A stretch of DNA of 32,952 nt from Firmicutes bacterium UBA1764. Its GTDB lineage: Bacteria > Bacillota > Clostridia > Peptostreptococcales > Anaerovoracaceae. The DNA lies in the NCBI GenBank assembly GCA_002315535.1, contig DCHA01000004.1, positions 13,458-46,409 of the forward strand, in the 5' to 3' direction. A model generated the notes under the pieces. That model saw only the letters and a list, made by a program, of their open reading frames with translations, made no database searches and was not told the origin of the DNA. Positions 25,690-32,952 of the stretch are shown in pieces. A program made the translations under genes and the position numbers. The stretch's first letter is position 1. Each line of letters begins with the position of its first letter.

Positions 25690-26451
25690 ATGATTTTATT
25701 TTTCACTGGCACTGGCAATAGTCGCCACGTTGCGGAAAAGCTGGCAGAGTTAACAGGTGATGGTTTGCTTTGCATAAATGAATATATGCGAAGGGGAGAA
25801 GTATATGAAGGCGGTGACGAAAAGCTGATAGTTGTTGCGCCTACATATGCATGGAGACTTCCTTTAGTAGTAAGTGATTGGCTGAGAAAATCCGTGATAT
25901 CTTCATCAACGCGTATTTGGTTTGTGATGAGCTGCGGCGGAGAAATCGGTAATGCTGCAAAATATAATATTCAGCTTTGCGATCAAAAGAGCCTTAACTA
26001 CATGGGCTCTGCAGGCGTAAAGATGCCTGATAATTATATTATTATGTTTAACAGCGAAGAACATGATAAAGCAAAGACTATGCTTATTTCTGCTGAAGAG
26101 AGAATTGTTGAGCTTGCCGAATATATTAATAGTGACAAGGCTTTTGATAAACCTCGGAATAATATATATGACAGGCTGATGAGTTCAATTGTTAATCCTG
26201 CCTTTTACAGAAATGTAAAAGCTGATGGTTATCATATTGAAGGGGAATGTATTTCTTGCAGAAAATGTGAGAATGTCTGTCCTCTTAATAATGTAAAGCT
26301 TGTTAATGGACAGCCGGAGTGGGGAAAGAATTGTACCCACTGCATGGCGTGCATTTCATATTGCCCGGTAGGGATTATTGAGTATAGTAAAAAGACTCGG
26401 GGAAAAGAAAAGTACACTTACGAGAAATATTCAACTTATTCCAATGTGTAG
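25690..26451 (+). CDS. EFR1-type flavodoxin/ferredoxin fusion
   Basis: A 253-residue protein. Residues 1-150 are a flavodoxin-like fold: ILFFTGTGNSRHVAEKL binds the FMN phosphate and VVAPTYAWRLPLVV is the next loop. Residues 180-235 hold two classic 4Fe-4S motifs of pattern CxxCxxCxxxCP (CISCRKCENVCP and CTHCMACISYCP). EFR1 proteins are electron carriers of anaerobes. It follows the DUF2179 gene by 20 bases with AAAGGAAGGA as ribosome site. The electron partner is not in the window. Confidence 0.9.
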   Translation: MILFFTGTGNSRHVAEKLAELTGDGLLCINEYMRRGEVYEGGDEKLIVVAPTYAWRLPLVVSDWLRKSVISSSTRIWFVMSCGGEIGNAAKYNIQLCDQKSLNYMGSAGVKMPDNYIIMFNSEEHDKAKTMLISAEERIVELAEYINSDKAFDKPRNNIYDRLMSSIVNPAFYRNVKADGYHIEGECISCRKCENVCPLNNVKLVNGQPEWGKNCTHCMACISYCPVGIIEYSKKTRGKEKYTYEKYSTYSNV

Positions 26452-26526
26452 AATCTAATTAGCGTGAAAGACAATGGAGTCTCCAGCTTAGATGGCACAT
26501 TGAAGGTTTTTAGTTTATTGGAAATA

Positions 26527-26557
26527 TTGACATTATATGGTTATTGTGTTATATAAT
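26527..26557 (+). promoter_or_regulatory. Upstream candidate promoter in the 236-base gap
   Basis: A perfect TTGACA (26527-26532) is 17 bases before TATATA (26550-26555) and 19 before TATAAT (26552-26557). It would make a leader of about 125 bases ahead of the AbrB gene, or a separate short RNA. The rest of 26452-26687 shows no gene. Confidence 0.45.
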
Positions 26558-26591
26558 TAATATGTAATTCTATATACTGGAAATTATTCTA

Positions 26592-26620
26592 TTGACAACA
26601 ATTCTTATTTGAATTAAACT
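26592..26620 (+). promoter_or_regulatory. Candidate promoter of the AbrB/RelE module with repeats downstream
   Basis: TTGACA (26592-26597), 17-base spacer, TAAACT (26615-26620). Directly after lie TTAC-N6-GTAA (26622-26635) and a tandem GTAAAGAA repeat (26632-26647), plausible operator elements for the AbrB-type antitoxin. Confidence 0.45.
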
Positions 26621-26687
26621 GTTACCATATAGTAAAGAAGTAAAGAAACCAATTTACCAAGATGGTTTGCCATAGGAGGTTGAATTC

Positions 26688-27044
26688 ATGGGAATAGCTG
26701 TTGCACAAGATAGCATGAGAGTCAGTATCTCTTCAAAAAGACAAATAACAATACCACAAAAGTTTTTTAATAAGCTTGGATTTGGGACTGAAGCAGAAAT
26801 AACCTTAAAAGATGATGTCATTATATTAAGACCTGCAAGAAAAGAGGATTCCGGAGAATTTGCGGAACAAATTCTTTCAGAACTAATAAAAGAAGGTTTC
26901 TCTGGAGAGACGCTTCTTGCAGAATTCAAAAAACGACAGGCACAGATTAGGCCCGCGGTTGTTAAGATGTTGGAAGAGGCAGATGCTGTAGCAGACGGAA
27001 ATGCTGATTTCATGACATATAATGACGTGTTTGGAGAAGAATAA
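26688..27044 (+). CDS. AbrB/SpoVT-type antitoxin
   Basis: A 118-residue protein. Residues 10-50 are a swapped-hairpin AbrB domain (RVSISSKRQITIPQKFFNKLGFGTEAEITLKDDVIILRP), which binds DNA as a dimer. The remaining 65 residues are acidic and helical, as expected for a toxin-binding tail. Strong ribosome site AGGAGGT. Its stop codon is followed at once by the ATG of the toxin-like gene. Confidence 0.85.
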   Translation: MGIAVAQDSMRVSISSKRQITIPQKFFNKLGFGTEAEITLKDDVIILRPARKEDSGEFAEQILSELIKEGFSGETLLAEFKKRQAQIRPAVVKMLEEADAVADGNADFMTYNDVFGEE

Positions 27045-27335
27045 ATGGCTGAATTAAGGATACTCCCACCTGCAGCAAAATTTATTAAAAAAATCAAGGA
27101 TAAAAAATTAAAGAACTTGTTTAAAGAGACCCTTGTTGCTATTTGTGATAATCCTTATATTGGAGAGAATAAAGTTGGTGACTTAGCAGGGGTTTATGGT
27201 ATTGATATTTTTTATAACAAAACAAATTACGAGATAGCGTATACTGTAAAAGAGAAGGATGGCCAGATTGTTATTGTAATCATGGCTGGTACGAGAGAAA
27301 ATTTTTATGAACAGTTAAAAAGGTATTGGATTTAG
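27045..27335 (+). CDS. RelE-family toxin-like protein
   Basis: A 96-residue protein: lysine-rich N-terminal helix (AAKFIKKIKDKKLKNLFKETLVAI), a short NPYIGENKVGDLAGVYGIDIFYNKTNYEIAYTV hairpin, and the ending strand IVIVIMAGTRENFYEQLKRYW. The pattern DLAGVYGIDIFYNKTNYEI...GTRENFY is that of RelE/YafQ-like proteins, which cleave mRNA on the ribosome. It begins directly after the antitoxin stop codon and has no ribosome site of its own beyond the upstream coding sequence, so it depends on coupling. Both genes end at the terminator at 27345. Confidence 0.8.
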   Translation: MAELRILPPAAKFIKKIKDKKLKNLFKETLVAICDNPYIGENKVGDLAGVYGIDIFYNKTNYEIAYTVKEKDGQIVIVIMAGTRENFYEQLKRYWI

Positions 27336-27344
27336 CATAACAAA

Positions 27345-27383
27345 AACGCCTCTGCACTGGGCCCAGTGCAGGGGCGTTAGTTT
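27345..27383. terminator. Bidirectional terminator between convergent operons
   Basis: A long near-perfect stem (27345-27360 with 27363-27378, one G-T pair, very short loop) is followed on the plus strand by AGTTTTT and on the minus strand by TTTTTG. It ends the AbrB/RelE transcript and the leftward cyclic-di-GMP operon. Confidence 0.9.
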
Positions 27384-27395
27384 TTAATGACCAAT

Positions 27396-29138
27396 CTAGC
27401 TTACGATGCAGGCTTTGCCGTTGCCTTTAGCTGAGTAAAGTCTTTCGTCGGCTCTCTGGAAGACTGCGTCGAGGTTTTCGCCGGGTTTTGTGAAAGCGAT
27501 TCCTACGCTGATTGTTCTTGCGACGTTTGGATATGCATCCTTTGAATGGTAGTGACTCTGCAGCGTTTCTGCGAAATGAATTGCATCATCCTTTTTATCC
27601 GATACGCAAACCAGGAGGAATTCGTCTCCGCCCCAACGGCTTGCATAGATTTCAAGGCCTGTATCTGCGATGATTTGGCGGATGGAGTCTGCCAGCAGGC
27701 AAAGCACCTTATCGCCTTCCTTGTGTCCGCAGCTATCGTTTATCTGCTTAAAGTTATCTGCATCCAGCATGATAATTGAGAATGCCTTGTTGTCCTTGGC
27801 AATGGATTCAATGATCTCTTCGATTATTCGTCTGTTATAGAGACCTGTAAGTGAATCGGTTGTTGCCATACGCTTAACAGTCTGTGTGTACTCCTCCAGA
27901 TCTGATGTGATAGTGTCAATAAATGTTGCAAGACGCTGTGTCAAAGCATAGCTGCTCTCACTTCTTTCTACGGTATGAATGCCGGAGCCGTCCGGAGTCT
28001 TATCGCCCTCACGCATAGCAGTGGTTACCATTGTCTCATTAAATATCTTAATGCGGTTTCCGGTGCGAAGCAGCTCGCCTCCTGTGAGGTATCCGCTGGA
28101 CGAACAGATTTTTTTATAGCCAATCAATTCGCTCTTTAGAGCATCGCCCCAGAAGAGTGCTCTGCCAAAGCATGAGTTAATGCTGATAACCTGCGGCTCA
28201 AAGGTCGCAATATCATTTAACTTTGCGGCGATGTCATCTAAGATTACGTCCGGTGATCCAAATGATAATCTGATCTTCTGTCCTACGCAAAGGTCGTTGA
28301 ACATCATAACTATAGAATCGTCCTCGTTTAAGGCTGCAGGGCAGCGCAGGAACAGAGCGCCATCATCCTCATAACAAAGAGGGAATTCAATTGTTTGGTT
28401 AACAATCATTCCGGGCTTTGATGCTATCTTAAGATATTTCTTATACAGTTCAAAAGCAGGAATTCCATCGAGCTCATACAGGGTTGGACCTTCAGTCTTT
28501 GTAACGGTAAATTCTTTTCCTATTGGTTTCCATCCTACGATTACATCAGTTCTTGCATGGAAGTTTTCGCCACCTATATATGTCATTACAAGTGCGGATG
28601 TTGACAGAGGTCCGTCAGATGAAAACAGACTTGCGGTAACACTAAGTTCAAAGGTTACTGCGGCGCCTCCGGTCATCTTAATATCCGGATTGATGCTTTC
28701 AGCAAGCCTGTTCATATATCTGGCACTACTAAGGTCATTGCCCGCATTAAAGCTAATGAGCTTAATCCACGGGTTTGCATTTACGTATTCGATAATTTCG
28801 TCAATGCTTGATTCGCAGCTTTCTTCGCTGAAAGGGTATTGCTTTAGCTCAAGCTTTGTTGACGGGTCTTCAAATAAATTGCAGACTACCATTGCAGAGC
28901 TTTGAGAAAGTTCTCCTCCGGAGAAGGTCTTACCTGCATGTGTGATTACATATTTTGCTCCGGGCAGACACAAATCTATTGTGTCACGAATTGGGATGAA
29001 GCATTCGCCTTGTTCTTCTGTGACATAGACCTGAATCCATATATTCTTTATATCTCTTGATTTCGCGAGATTAGATACACGACCGAGATCTGCGGCGAGC
29101 ATTGTTGTGTTAGTATATTCGAAAGAGAACTGTTTCAT
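27396..29138 (-). CDS. FIST-domain sensor diguanylate cyclase (GGDEF)
   Basis: A 580-residue soluble protein. Residues 1-385 are FIST N and C domains, a sensory module thought to bind small ligands such as amino acids (KYVITHAGKTFSGGEL, ISINSCFGRALFWGDAL, SSGYLTGGELL). After a helical linker, residues 430-580 form a GGDEF domain with DSLTGLYNRR and an intact RWGGDEF (503-507). This makes cyclic-di-GMP from two GTP. The inhibitory I-site RxxD expected nine residues before GGDEF is absent (GLEI). The start is ATG 29138, behind AGAAAGGAC, not 29174. It is the second gene of the operon begun by the HD-GYP gene, 50 bases away. Confidence 0.93.
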   Translation of the reverse strand: MKQFSFEYTNTTMLAADLGRVSNLAKSRDIKNIWIQVYVTEEQGECFIPIRDTIDLCLPGAKYVITHAGKTFSGGELSQSSAMVVCNLFEDPSTKLELKQYPFSEESCESSIDEIIEYVNANPWIKLISFNAGNDLSSARYMNRLAESINPDIKMTGGAAVTFELSVTASLFSSDGPLSTSALVMTYIGGENFHARTDVIVGWKPIGKEFTVTKTEGPTLYELDGIPAFELYKKYLKIASKPGMIVNQTIEFPLCYEDDGALFLRCPAALNEDDSIVMMFNDLCVGQKIRLSFGSPDVILDDIAAKLNDIATFEPQVISINSCFGRALFWGDALKSELIGYKKICSSSGYLTGGELLRTGNRIKIFNETMVTTAMREGDKTPDGSGIHTVERSESSYALTQRLATFIDTITSDLEEYTQTVKRMATTDSLTGLYNRRIIEEIIESIAKDNKAFSIIMLDADNFKQINDSCGHKEGDKVLCLLADSIRQIIADTGLEIYASRWGGDEFLLVCVSDKKDDAIHFAETLQSHYHSKDAYPNVARTISVGIAFTKPGENLDAVFQRADERLYSAKGNGKACIVS

Positions 29139-29188
29139 ATTCGTGTCCTTTCTGTTTGTAAAAAACAACGACAACGGAGAACTGTCTA

Positions 29189-30829
29189 TTATTGTACTTT
29201 TTCAAGTGCGTTGAAGAAGGCTTCTACCAAAACCGGATTGAAGTGCGAGCCTGATTCTTCAAGCATTATTGCTTTTGCCTGTTCCTTGGAAAAACGAGGC
29301 TTGTATACTCTGATTGATACAAGAGCGTCGTAGGTGTCGGCGATAGCCATTATTTGCGCGCTGAGAGGTATTTCGCCCTCTGTAAGGCCATTTGGATAGC
29401 CGCTGCCGTCCCATCTTTCGTGATGGTACAAAGCGATGTCCTTTGCGATATCTACGTAGTTGTCGCTTTCCATTGATCGGAAGTTTGTCTCTATCAAATC
29501 AGCGCCGATTTTAGAGTGCGTCTTGATTACATCAAATTCTTCCGGAGTGAGTTTTGCCGGCTTTTTTAATATGCTTTCCGGAATTGCCATTTTGCCGACA
29601 TCATGCAGCGGGGCAACGTCTGTAATTGTTTCAATGTAGGAGTCTGTTAATTCTTCCTCGAACAGTCCCTGTTCTTTAAGCTCTTTAGCCAAAAGCTCTA
29701 CATACGATGAAGTGTTTTGAATGTGTTTTCCGGTAAGACCGTCTCTTGCTTCAAATATCTGTGCGAGTCCTATAATAGCCGCTCGTTGAACATTTTTTAT
29801 TTCTGAAGTTCTTTCTGCAACTTCGTTTTCAAGCTTTTCTGTGTAATTGAATTCGTCGGTGCTGTCACGAAGAGATACTGCTTGGCCGTAGTATTCTCCC
29901 TTTGAAACTATTTCGGCAGTTTCAACTGTGTATATATGATTGCCGATAGAGATAGTTTCGTTGTTTAATGCCCAGTCAACAAAATCAGAAATGTTCTTAT
30001 CGCTGATTGCAATCAGCTTGTCTGCCATTTCATTTTTGTATTCGAGCTCACCATACTCATCTGTAATGATGAATGCTGTTGGCGCATTGTACATAGCTCT
30101 GGTCTTTGCCATTACGATAGCATCAAAGAAATTGTGTCTGATGAATAGTACGCCCATGAGAATTACGCTTATCAGTGCGCCAAGGGCCGAAGCCTCGTAT
30201 CCTCTGCATACGTTGAAGAAGGTCAGTACCGAACCCATCAGCATTGTGATTACGATTGCTAAAATGAGTGACAGTCTTTTGCGCTTTTCTTTTTTATTCC
30301 AGTCGCGCTTAAATGCCATTATGCAGAACACAATGTCCATTACGAATGTGGCGATAATCCATAAAACAAAGAGCCAGTAGGCCGGACCGTGTTCAACAAT
30401 AAGATTTGAGAATGTGTGTCCCGGTACAAAGCTTGCAGATGTATAGTACAGTCCGTGAAGATCCCAGGTGAATGCCAAGGCAAGTACAATTGTTGCTATT
30501 GCGGCGAAAACAACAAGGACCCAATCGGGCTGTTTTATTTGGCAAAAGTCTCTGACAAAAATGTACAGATTAATCAAAGCAATGCATTGTCCTATTACCT
30601 CAAAGCGGACAGCCACCATGGCCATATCAACATTGGCAGCCATAAGCTCGCATGAATATGCAAGTATCCAAATTGCAATATTGAAAATTACAAACAGGAC
30701 GTTAAGCTGCTGTCTGGAGCTTTGTTGTGTCAGAACATATACAATTTCGCCTGTGAGAATTAAAAGGCCTAGTACGTGTATGACAATGATGCATGTTAAT
30801 GCTGTATTACCTATTAAAGATTGAAACAT
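29189..30829 (-). CDS. 7TM-sensor HD-GYP cyclic-di-GMP phosphodiesterase
   Basis: A 546-residue protein. Residues 8-235 are a seven-helix histidine-kinase-type 7TM sensor domain, residues 240-320 a PAS-like segment (NAPTAFIITDEYGELEYKNEMADKLI), then a short coiled coil. Residues 335-546 are an HD-GYP domain with HD at 409-410 (PLHDVGK), HHERWDGSGYP (469-479, GYP at 477-479) and LSAQIMAIADTYDAL. It hydrolyses cyclic-di-GMP. No kinase domain follows the sensor. Ribosome site AAGGTG. It is the first gene of a leftward operon with the FIST-GGDEF gene. Confidence 0.93.
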   Translation of the reverse strand: MFQSLIGNTALTCIIVIHVLGLLILTGEIVYVLTQQSSRQQLNVLFVIFNIAIWILAYSCELMAANVDMAMVAVRFEVIGQCIALINLYIFVRDFCQIKQPDWVLVVFAAIATIVLALAFTWDLHGLYYTSASFVPGHTFSNLIVEHGPAYWLFVLWIIATFVMDIVFCIMAFKRDWNKKEKRKRLSLILAIVITMLMGSVLTFFNVCRGYEASALGALISVILMGVLFIRHNFFDAIVMAKTRAMYNAPTAFIITDEYGELEYKNEMADKLIAISDKNISDFVDWALNNETISIGNHIYTVETAEIVSKGEYYGQAVSLRDSTDEFNYTEKLENEVAERTSEIKNVQRAAIIGLAQIFEARDGLTGKHIQNTSSYVELLAKELKEQGLFEEELTDSYIETITDVAPLHDVGKMAIPESILKKPAKLTPEEFDVIKTHSKIGADLIETNFRSMESDNYVDIAKDIALYHHERWDGSGYPNGLTEGEIPLSAQIMAIADTYDALVSIRVYKPRFSKEQAKAIMLEESGSHFNPVLVEAFFNALEKVQ

Positions 30830-30867
30830 TTTAACACCTTTATAATTGAGTCATTACTATAGGGGTC

Positions 30868-30896
30868 TTTTCATTATTCTTACTTACAATTATAAT
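30868..30896 (+). promoter_or_regulatory. Candidate promoter for recO
   Basis: TTTTCA (30868-30873), 17-base spacer, perfect TATAAT (30891-30896), 22 bases before the recO ATG, in the divergent gap between the HD-GYP gene and recO. Confidence 0.45.
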
Positions 30897-30918
30897 GTAT
30901 GGGTAGGAATTAAGCAAA

Positions 30919-31557
30919 ATGTATATTCAAACTGAAGGTATTATTTTAAGACAAGTGAAGACGACCGGAGGGCGCCGCATGATTACCGTTTTTTCAAAAA
31001 ACTACGGTAAGATTTCGTGTGGTTCTTCTATTACGGAGGGCGGCAAGAATAAGACCGCTTTGGCACTTCGGCCTTTTACCTATGGGCGCTATGAATTGTA
31101 CACATCGCACAATACCTATAATCTGCGCGGGGCAGAAACGATTAAATCATATTACAGCATAGGTGAGGACGTGGACAAATACATGGCGGCATCGTATGTG
31201 CTTGAATTGACGGACAAGGCTCTTTTAGAGGAGGAACCTCAGGCCGGAGTTTTCAAGCTGCTTCAAGATTTCTTTGATTTGATCGAGCCGCGGAAAAAGG
31301 CGTATCAAACTTTGGTCATCGGATACCAGGTTAAGCTCTTAAGTTTATCGGGCTTAAAGGCTTCTGAGGGTTTGAAAACTGAGGCTGAGGCTGATATAAT
31401 AGAAATATTAAAGTTTATTGAGGATCACAAGCTTAAGGAGCTTGAGAATTTAGCTCTAAAGCCTGATACGGAAAATAAAATAAGAACGTTAATGAAATCC
31501 TATTTTGCTTTTCATCTTGGAATTGAAAATTTGAAAAGCGAGGGAATGAATATTTAG
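30919..31557 (+). CDS. recO: DNA repair protein RecO, without zinc finger
   Basis: A 212-residue protein; usual RecO is about 240-250. The N-terminal OB fold is clear (MYIQTEGIILRQVKTTGGRRMITVFSKNYGKISC, LRPFTYGRYELY), followed by the helical domain (YVLELTDKALLEEEP, YQVKLLSLSGLKAS). RecO anneals ssDNA and loads RecA with RecR in gap repair. The four-cysteine zinc-binding insertion that normally follows LLxLxGLxP is missing: the only cysteine is C36 in the OB fold. It starts the run recO, DUF4342, glycyl-tRNA synthetase, with 13 bases between the first two. Confidence 0.85.
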   Translation: MYIQTEGIILRQVKTTGGRRMITVFSKNYGKISCGSSITEGGKNKTALALRPFTYGRYELYTSHNTYNLRGAETIKSYYSIGEDVDKYMAASYVLELTDKALLEEEPQAGVFKLLQDFFDLIEPRKKAYQTLVIGYQVKLLSLSGLKASEGLKTEAEADIIEILKFIEDHKLKELENLALKPDTENKIRTLMKSYFAFHLGIENLKSEGMNI

Positions 31558-31570
31558 AAAGGGGACAATT

Positions 31571-32275
31571 ATGGAAATTACTCTTGAAAAAATCGAATTA
31601 GTAAAGGACAGAACAGGGGTTAGCTACAAGGAAGCTAAGGAAGCTCTGGAAAAGACCGAAGGAAACGTTGTTGATGCAATCATCTATATTGAAGAAAGCA
31701 TTGATAAAAGTGCTAAGGTTGGGGGCACTAAGGCTTCAGAAATTGTTGATTCCATTAAGGATCTCATCAAAAAAGGAAATGTAAGCAAGATCGTAATTAA
31801 GAGGGATGGAGAAGTCCTGATTAATCTTCCTGTCAGCATTGGTATCATTGGAACGGTTGCTTTCCCATGGGCTGCAGTTACTTCAGCTCTCGCTGCATTT
31901 GGAACAAAGTGTACTGTTGAACTCATTAAGGACAATGGTGAGGTTGTAAATGTAAGTGACAAGGCAAGCGATGCAGTAAACGTTGCAAAGCAAAAGGGCG
32001 GAGTTATCTTTGACGAGGTTATGGATAAGGGCTCTGAGGTGTTCAGCTATGCAAAGGAAAAGGGCGCTGAGGCTTGGGACGTTGCAAAGGAAAAGGGCAC
32101 AGAGGCTTGGGACATTGCAAAGGAAAAGGGCACAGAGGCTTGGGATATTGCAAGGGAAAAGACAACAGAGGTTATAAATAAGGTAAAGAAGACTGATGGA
32201 ATTGAATCCACAGACTTAAGTGATTTAGACTTATCAGATGTAGATTTAAGCGAATTGGAGGGCAATGATGAGTAA
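31571..32275 (+). CDS. UBA-like/DUF4342 protein with 11-residue tandem repeats
   Basis: A 234-residue protein. Residues 1-45 are a UBA/TS-N-like helical domain (LVKDRTGVSYKEAKEALEKTEGNVVDAIIYIEE), as in elongation factor Ts. Residues 55-130 match the DUF4342 core (VSKIVIKRDGEVLINLPVSIGIIGTVAFPWAAV). Residues 135-205 contain 11-residue repeats of the form AKEKGTEAWDI, and the tail is acidic (LSDLDLSDVDLSELEGNDE). Its function is unknown; the repeats resemble amphipathic LEA or apolipoprotein 11-mers that lie on membranes. It overlaps the glycyl-tRNA synthetase start by eight bases, a sign of coupled translation. Confidence 0.85.
   Translation: MEITLEKIELVKDRTGVSYKEAKEALEKTEGNVVDAIIYIEESIDKSAKVGGTKASEIVDSIKDLIKKGNVSKIVIKRDGEVLINLPVSIGIIGTVAFPWAAVTSALAAFGTKCTVELIKDNGEVVNVSDKASDAVNVAKQKGGVIFDEVMDKGSEVFSYAKEKGAEAWDVAKEKGTEAWDIAKEKGTEAWDIAREKTTEVINKVKKTDGIESTDLSDLDLSDVDLSELEGNDE
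32051..32182 (+). repeat. 33-bp tandem repeats inside the DUF4342 gene
   Basis: Three near-identical 33-base units (32051-32083, 32084-32116, 32117-32149) and a fourth, diverged one (32150-32182). Units 2 and 3 differ by one base (GACATT versus GATATT). Each encodes 11 residues, so copy changes keep the frame. Confidence 0.95.
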
Positions 32276-32952
32276 AGATTTTAGCATGGATGATATAGTA
32301 GCGCTTTGTAAAAACAGAGGCTTTTTATTCCCCGGTTCAGAAATCTATGGTGGACTTGCAAACTCCTGGGACTACGGCCCACTTGGTGTTTTATTTAAGA
32401 ATAACGTTAAGGCTGCATGGTGGAAGAAGTTCGTTCAGGAATCCCCATACAATGTTGGCCTTGATGCTGCAATTATTATGAATCCTCAGACCTGGGTTGC
32501 CTCCGGCCACGTTGGCGGTTTCTCAGATCCTCTGATGGACTGCAAGGAGTGCCACGCAAGACACAGAGCTGATAAGCTTATCGAGGATTTTGCTCAGGAA
32601 AACAACATTGACCTCGGATGCGAATCATGCGATGGTTGGTCAAACGAGCAGATGGAAAACTGGATTGCAGAGCACAATGTTCCATGTCCGGATTGCGGAA
32701 AGACAAATTTCACAAACATTCGTCAGTTCAACCTGATGTTTAAGACATACCAGGGCGTTACAGAGGACACAAAGTCGGAGCTGTATCTGCGTCCTGAAAC
32801 TGCACAGGGAATTTTCGTAAATTTCAAGAATGTTCAGAGAACAACAAGAAAGAAGATTCCGTTTGGTATCGCTCAGATTGGTAAGTCATTCAGAAATGAG
32901 ATTACTCCGGGCAACTTCATTTTCAGAATCAGAGAGTTCGAGCAGATGGAGC
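32268..32952 (+). CDS. glyQS: Glycyl-tRNA synthetase, alpha2 type, partial
   Basis: The first 228 residues of a class II synthetase that charges tRNA-Gly; the gene continues past the window. The N-terminal FLFPGSEIYGGLANSWDYGPLG block, a zinc-binding region (DCKECHARHRADK, later CPDCG), motif 2-like LRPETAQGIFVNF and GIAQIGKSFRNEITP are those of the dimeric eukaryote/Gram-positive form, not the alpha2beta2 form. ATG 32268 is chosen over 32265 because GGAGGG (32257-32262) is better spaced from it. It overlaps the DUF4342 gene by eight bases. Confidence 0.97.
   Translation, partial: MSKDFSMDDIVALCKNRGFLFPGSEIYGGLANSWDYGPLGVLFKNNVKAAWWKKFVQESPYNVGLDAAIIMNPQTWVASGHVGGFSDPLMDCKECHARHRADKLIEDFAQENNIDLGCESCDGWSNEQMENWIAEHNVPCPDCGKTNFTNIRQFNLMFKTYQGVTEDTKSELYLRPETAQGIFVNFKNVQRTTRKKIPFGIAQIGKSFRNEITPGNFIFRIREFEQME

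Noticed and set aside
26452..26520. Possible terminator after the EFR1 gene
   Set aside because: Only very short inverted repeats (GGAG-TC-TCC) are present, without a T run at the right distance.
32051..32182. The 33-bp repeats as a CRISPR or minisatellite outside coding sequence
   Set aside because: There are no spacers, the units are contiguous, and they keep the reading frame of the DUF4342 gene.

Overview
The window looks like chromosomal DNA of a low-GC Bacillota, probably a Clostridia member of the Lachnospiraceae type. This is inferred from AT-rich coding sequence, strong AGGAGG-like ribosome sites, single-membrane surface proteins (lipoproteins, a LysM protein, a three-SLH protein), the alpha2-type glycyl-tRNA synthetase and the recO/DUF4342/glycyl-tRNA synthetase order. 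I saw no rRNA, tRNA, CRISPR array, insertion sequence or phage gene. No gene-free stretch exceeds 300 bases; the longest (26452-26687, 236 bases) holds two candidate promoters and small repeats.

Layout. 1-919 is the 5' part of a PlsC-type acyltransferase read leftward. 1046-6337 holds a remarkable one-polypeptide ABC importer (duplicated solute-binding lobes, permease, ATPase and a GHKL-like tail), then a lipoprotein joining a repeat domain to a PstS-like domain. 6378-8645 is a tight run of DUF2974 hydrolase, dtd and a membrane-anchored alpha/beta hydrolase. 8734-11002 carries an SDR oxidoreductase and a membrane-anchored M20 peptidase. A PLP-dependent histidine-decarboxylase-like gene (11123-12271) has its own promoter, a candidate operator and a terminator. 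A LysM protein and a WYL regulator then converge, sharing overlapping stop codons, and a seven-helix membrane protein of unknown role follows.

From 14.7 to 27.3 kb the region looks accessory. It has three toxin-antitoxin-like modules: a Phd-MNT fusion with HEPN, Phd with ParE/RelE, and AbrB with RelE. Between them lie a metallo-beta-lactamase-fold hydrolase, a large helical orphan protein followed by a small acidic YbjN/secretion-chaperone-like protein, an SLH surface protein, a DUF3592 protein, three assorted enzymes or membrane proteins, and an EFR1-type flavodoxin/ferredoxin.

27.4-30.8 kb is a leftward cyclic-di-GMP operon: a 7TM HD-GYP phosphodiesterase followed by a FIST-GGDEF diguanylate cyclase. 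The right end returns to housekeeping genes: a RecO without its zinc finger, a DUF4342 protein with 33-bp tandem repeats, and the 5' part of glycyl-tRNA synthetase.

The best candidates for something undescribed are the all-in-one ABC importer, the operator-linked Phd-MNT/HEPN module, and the 824-residue orphan with its chaperone-like partner. All family assignments come from reading motifs by eye; no database search was run.
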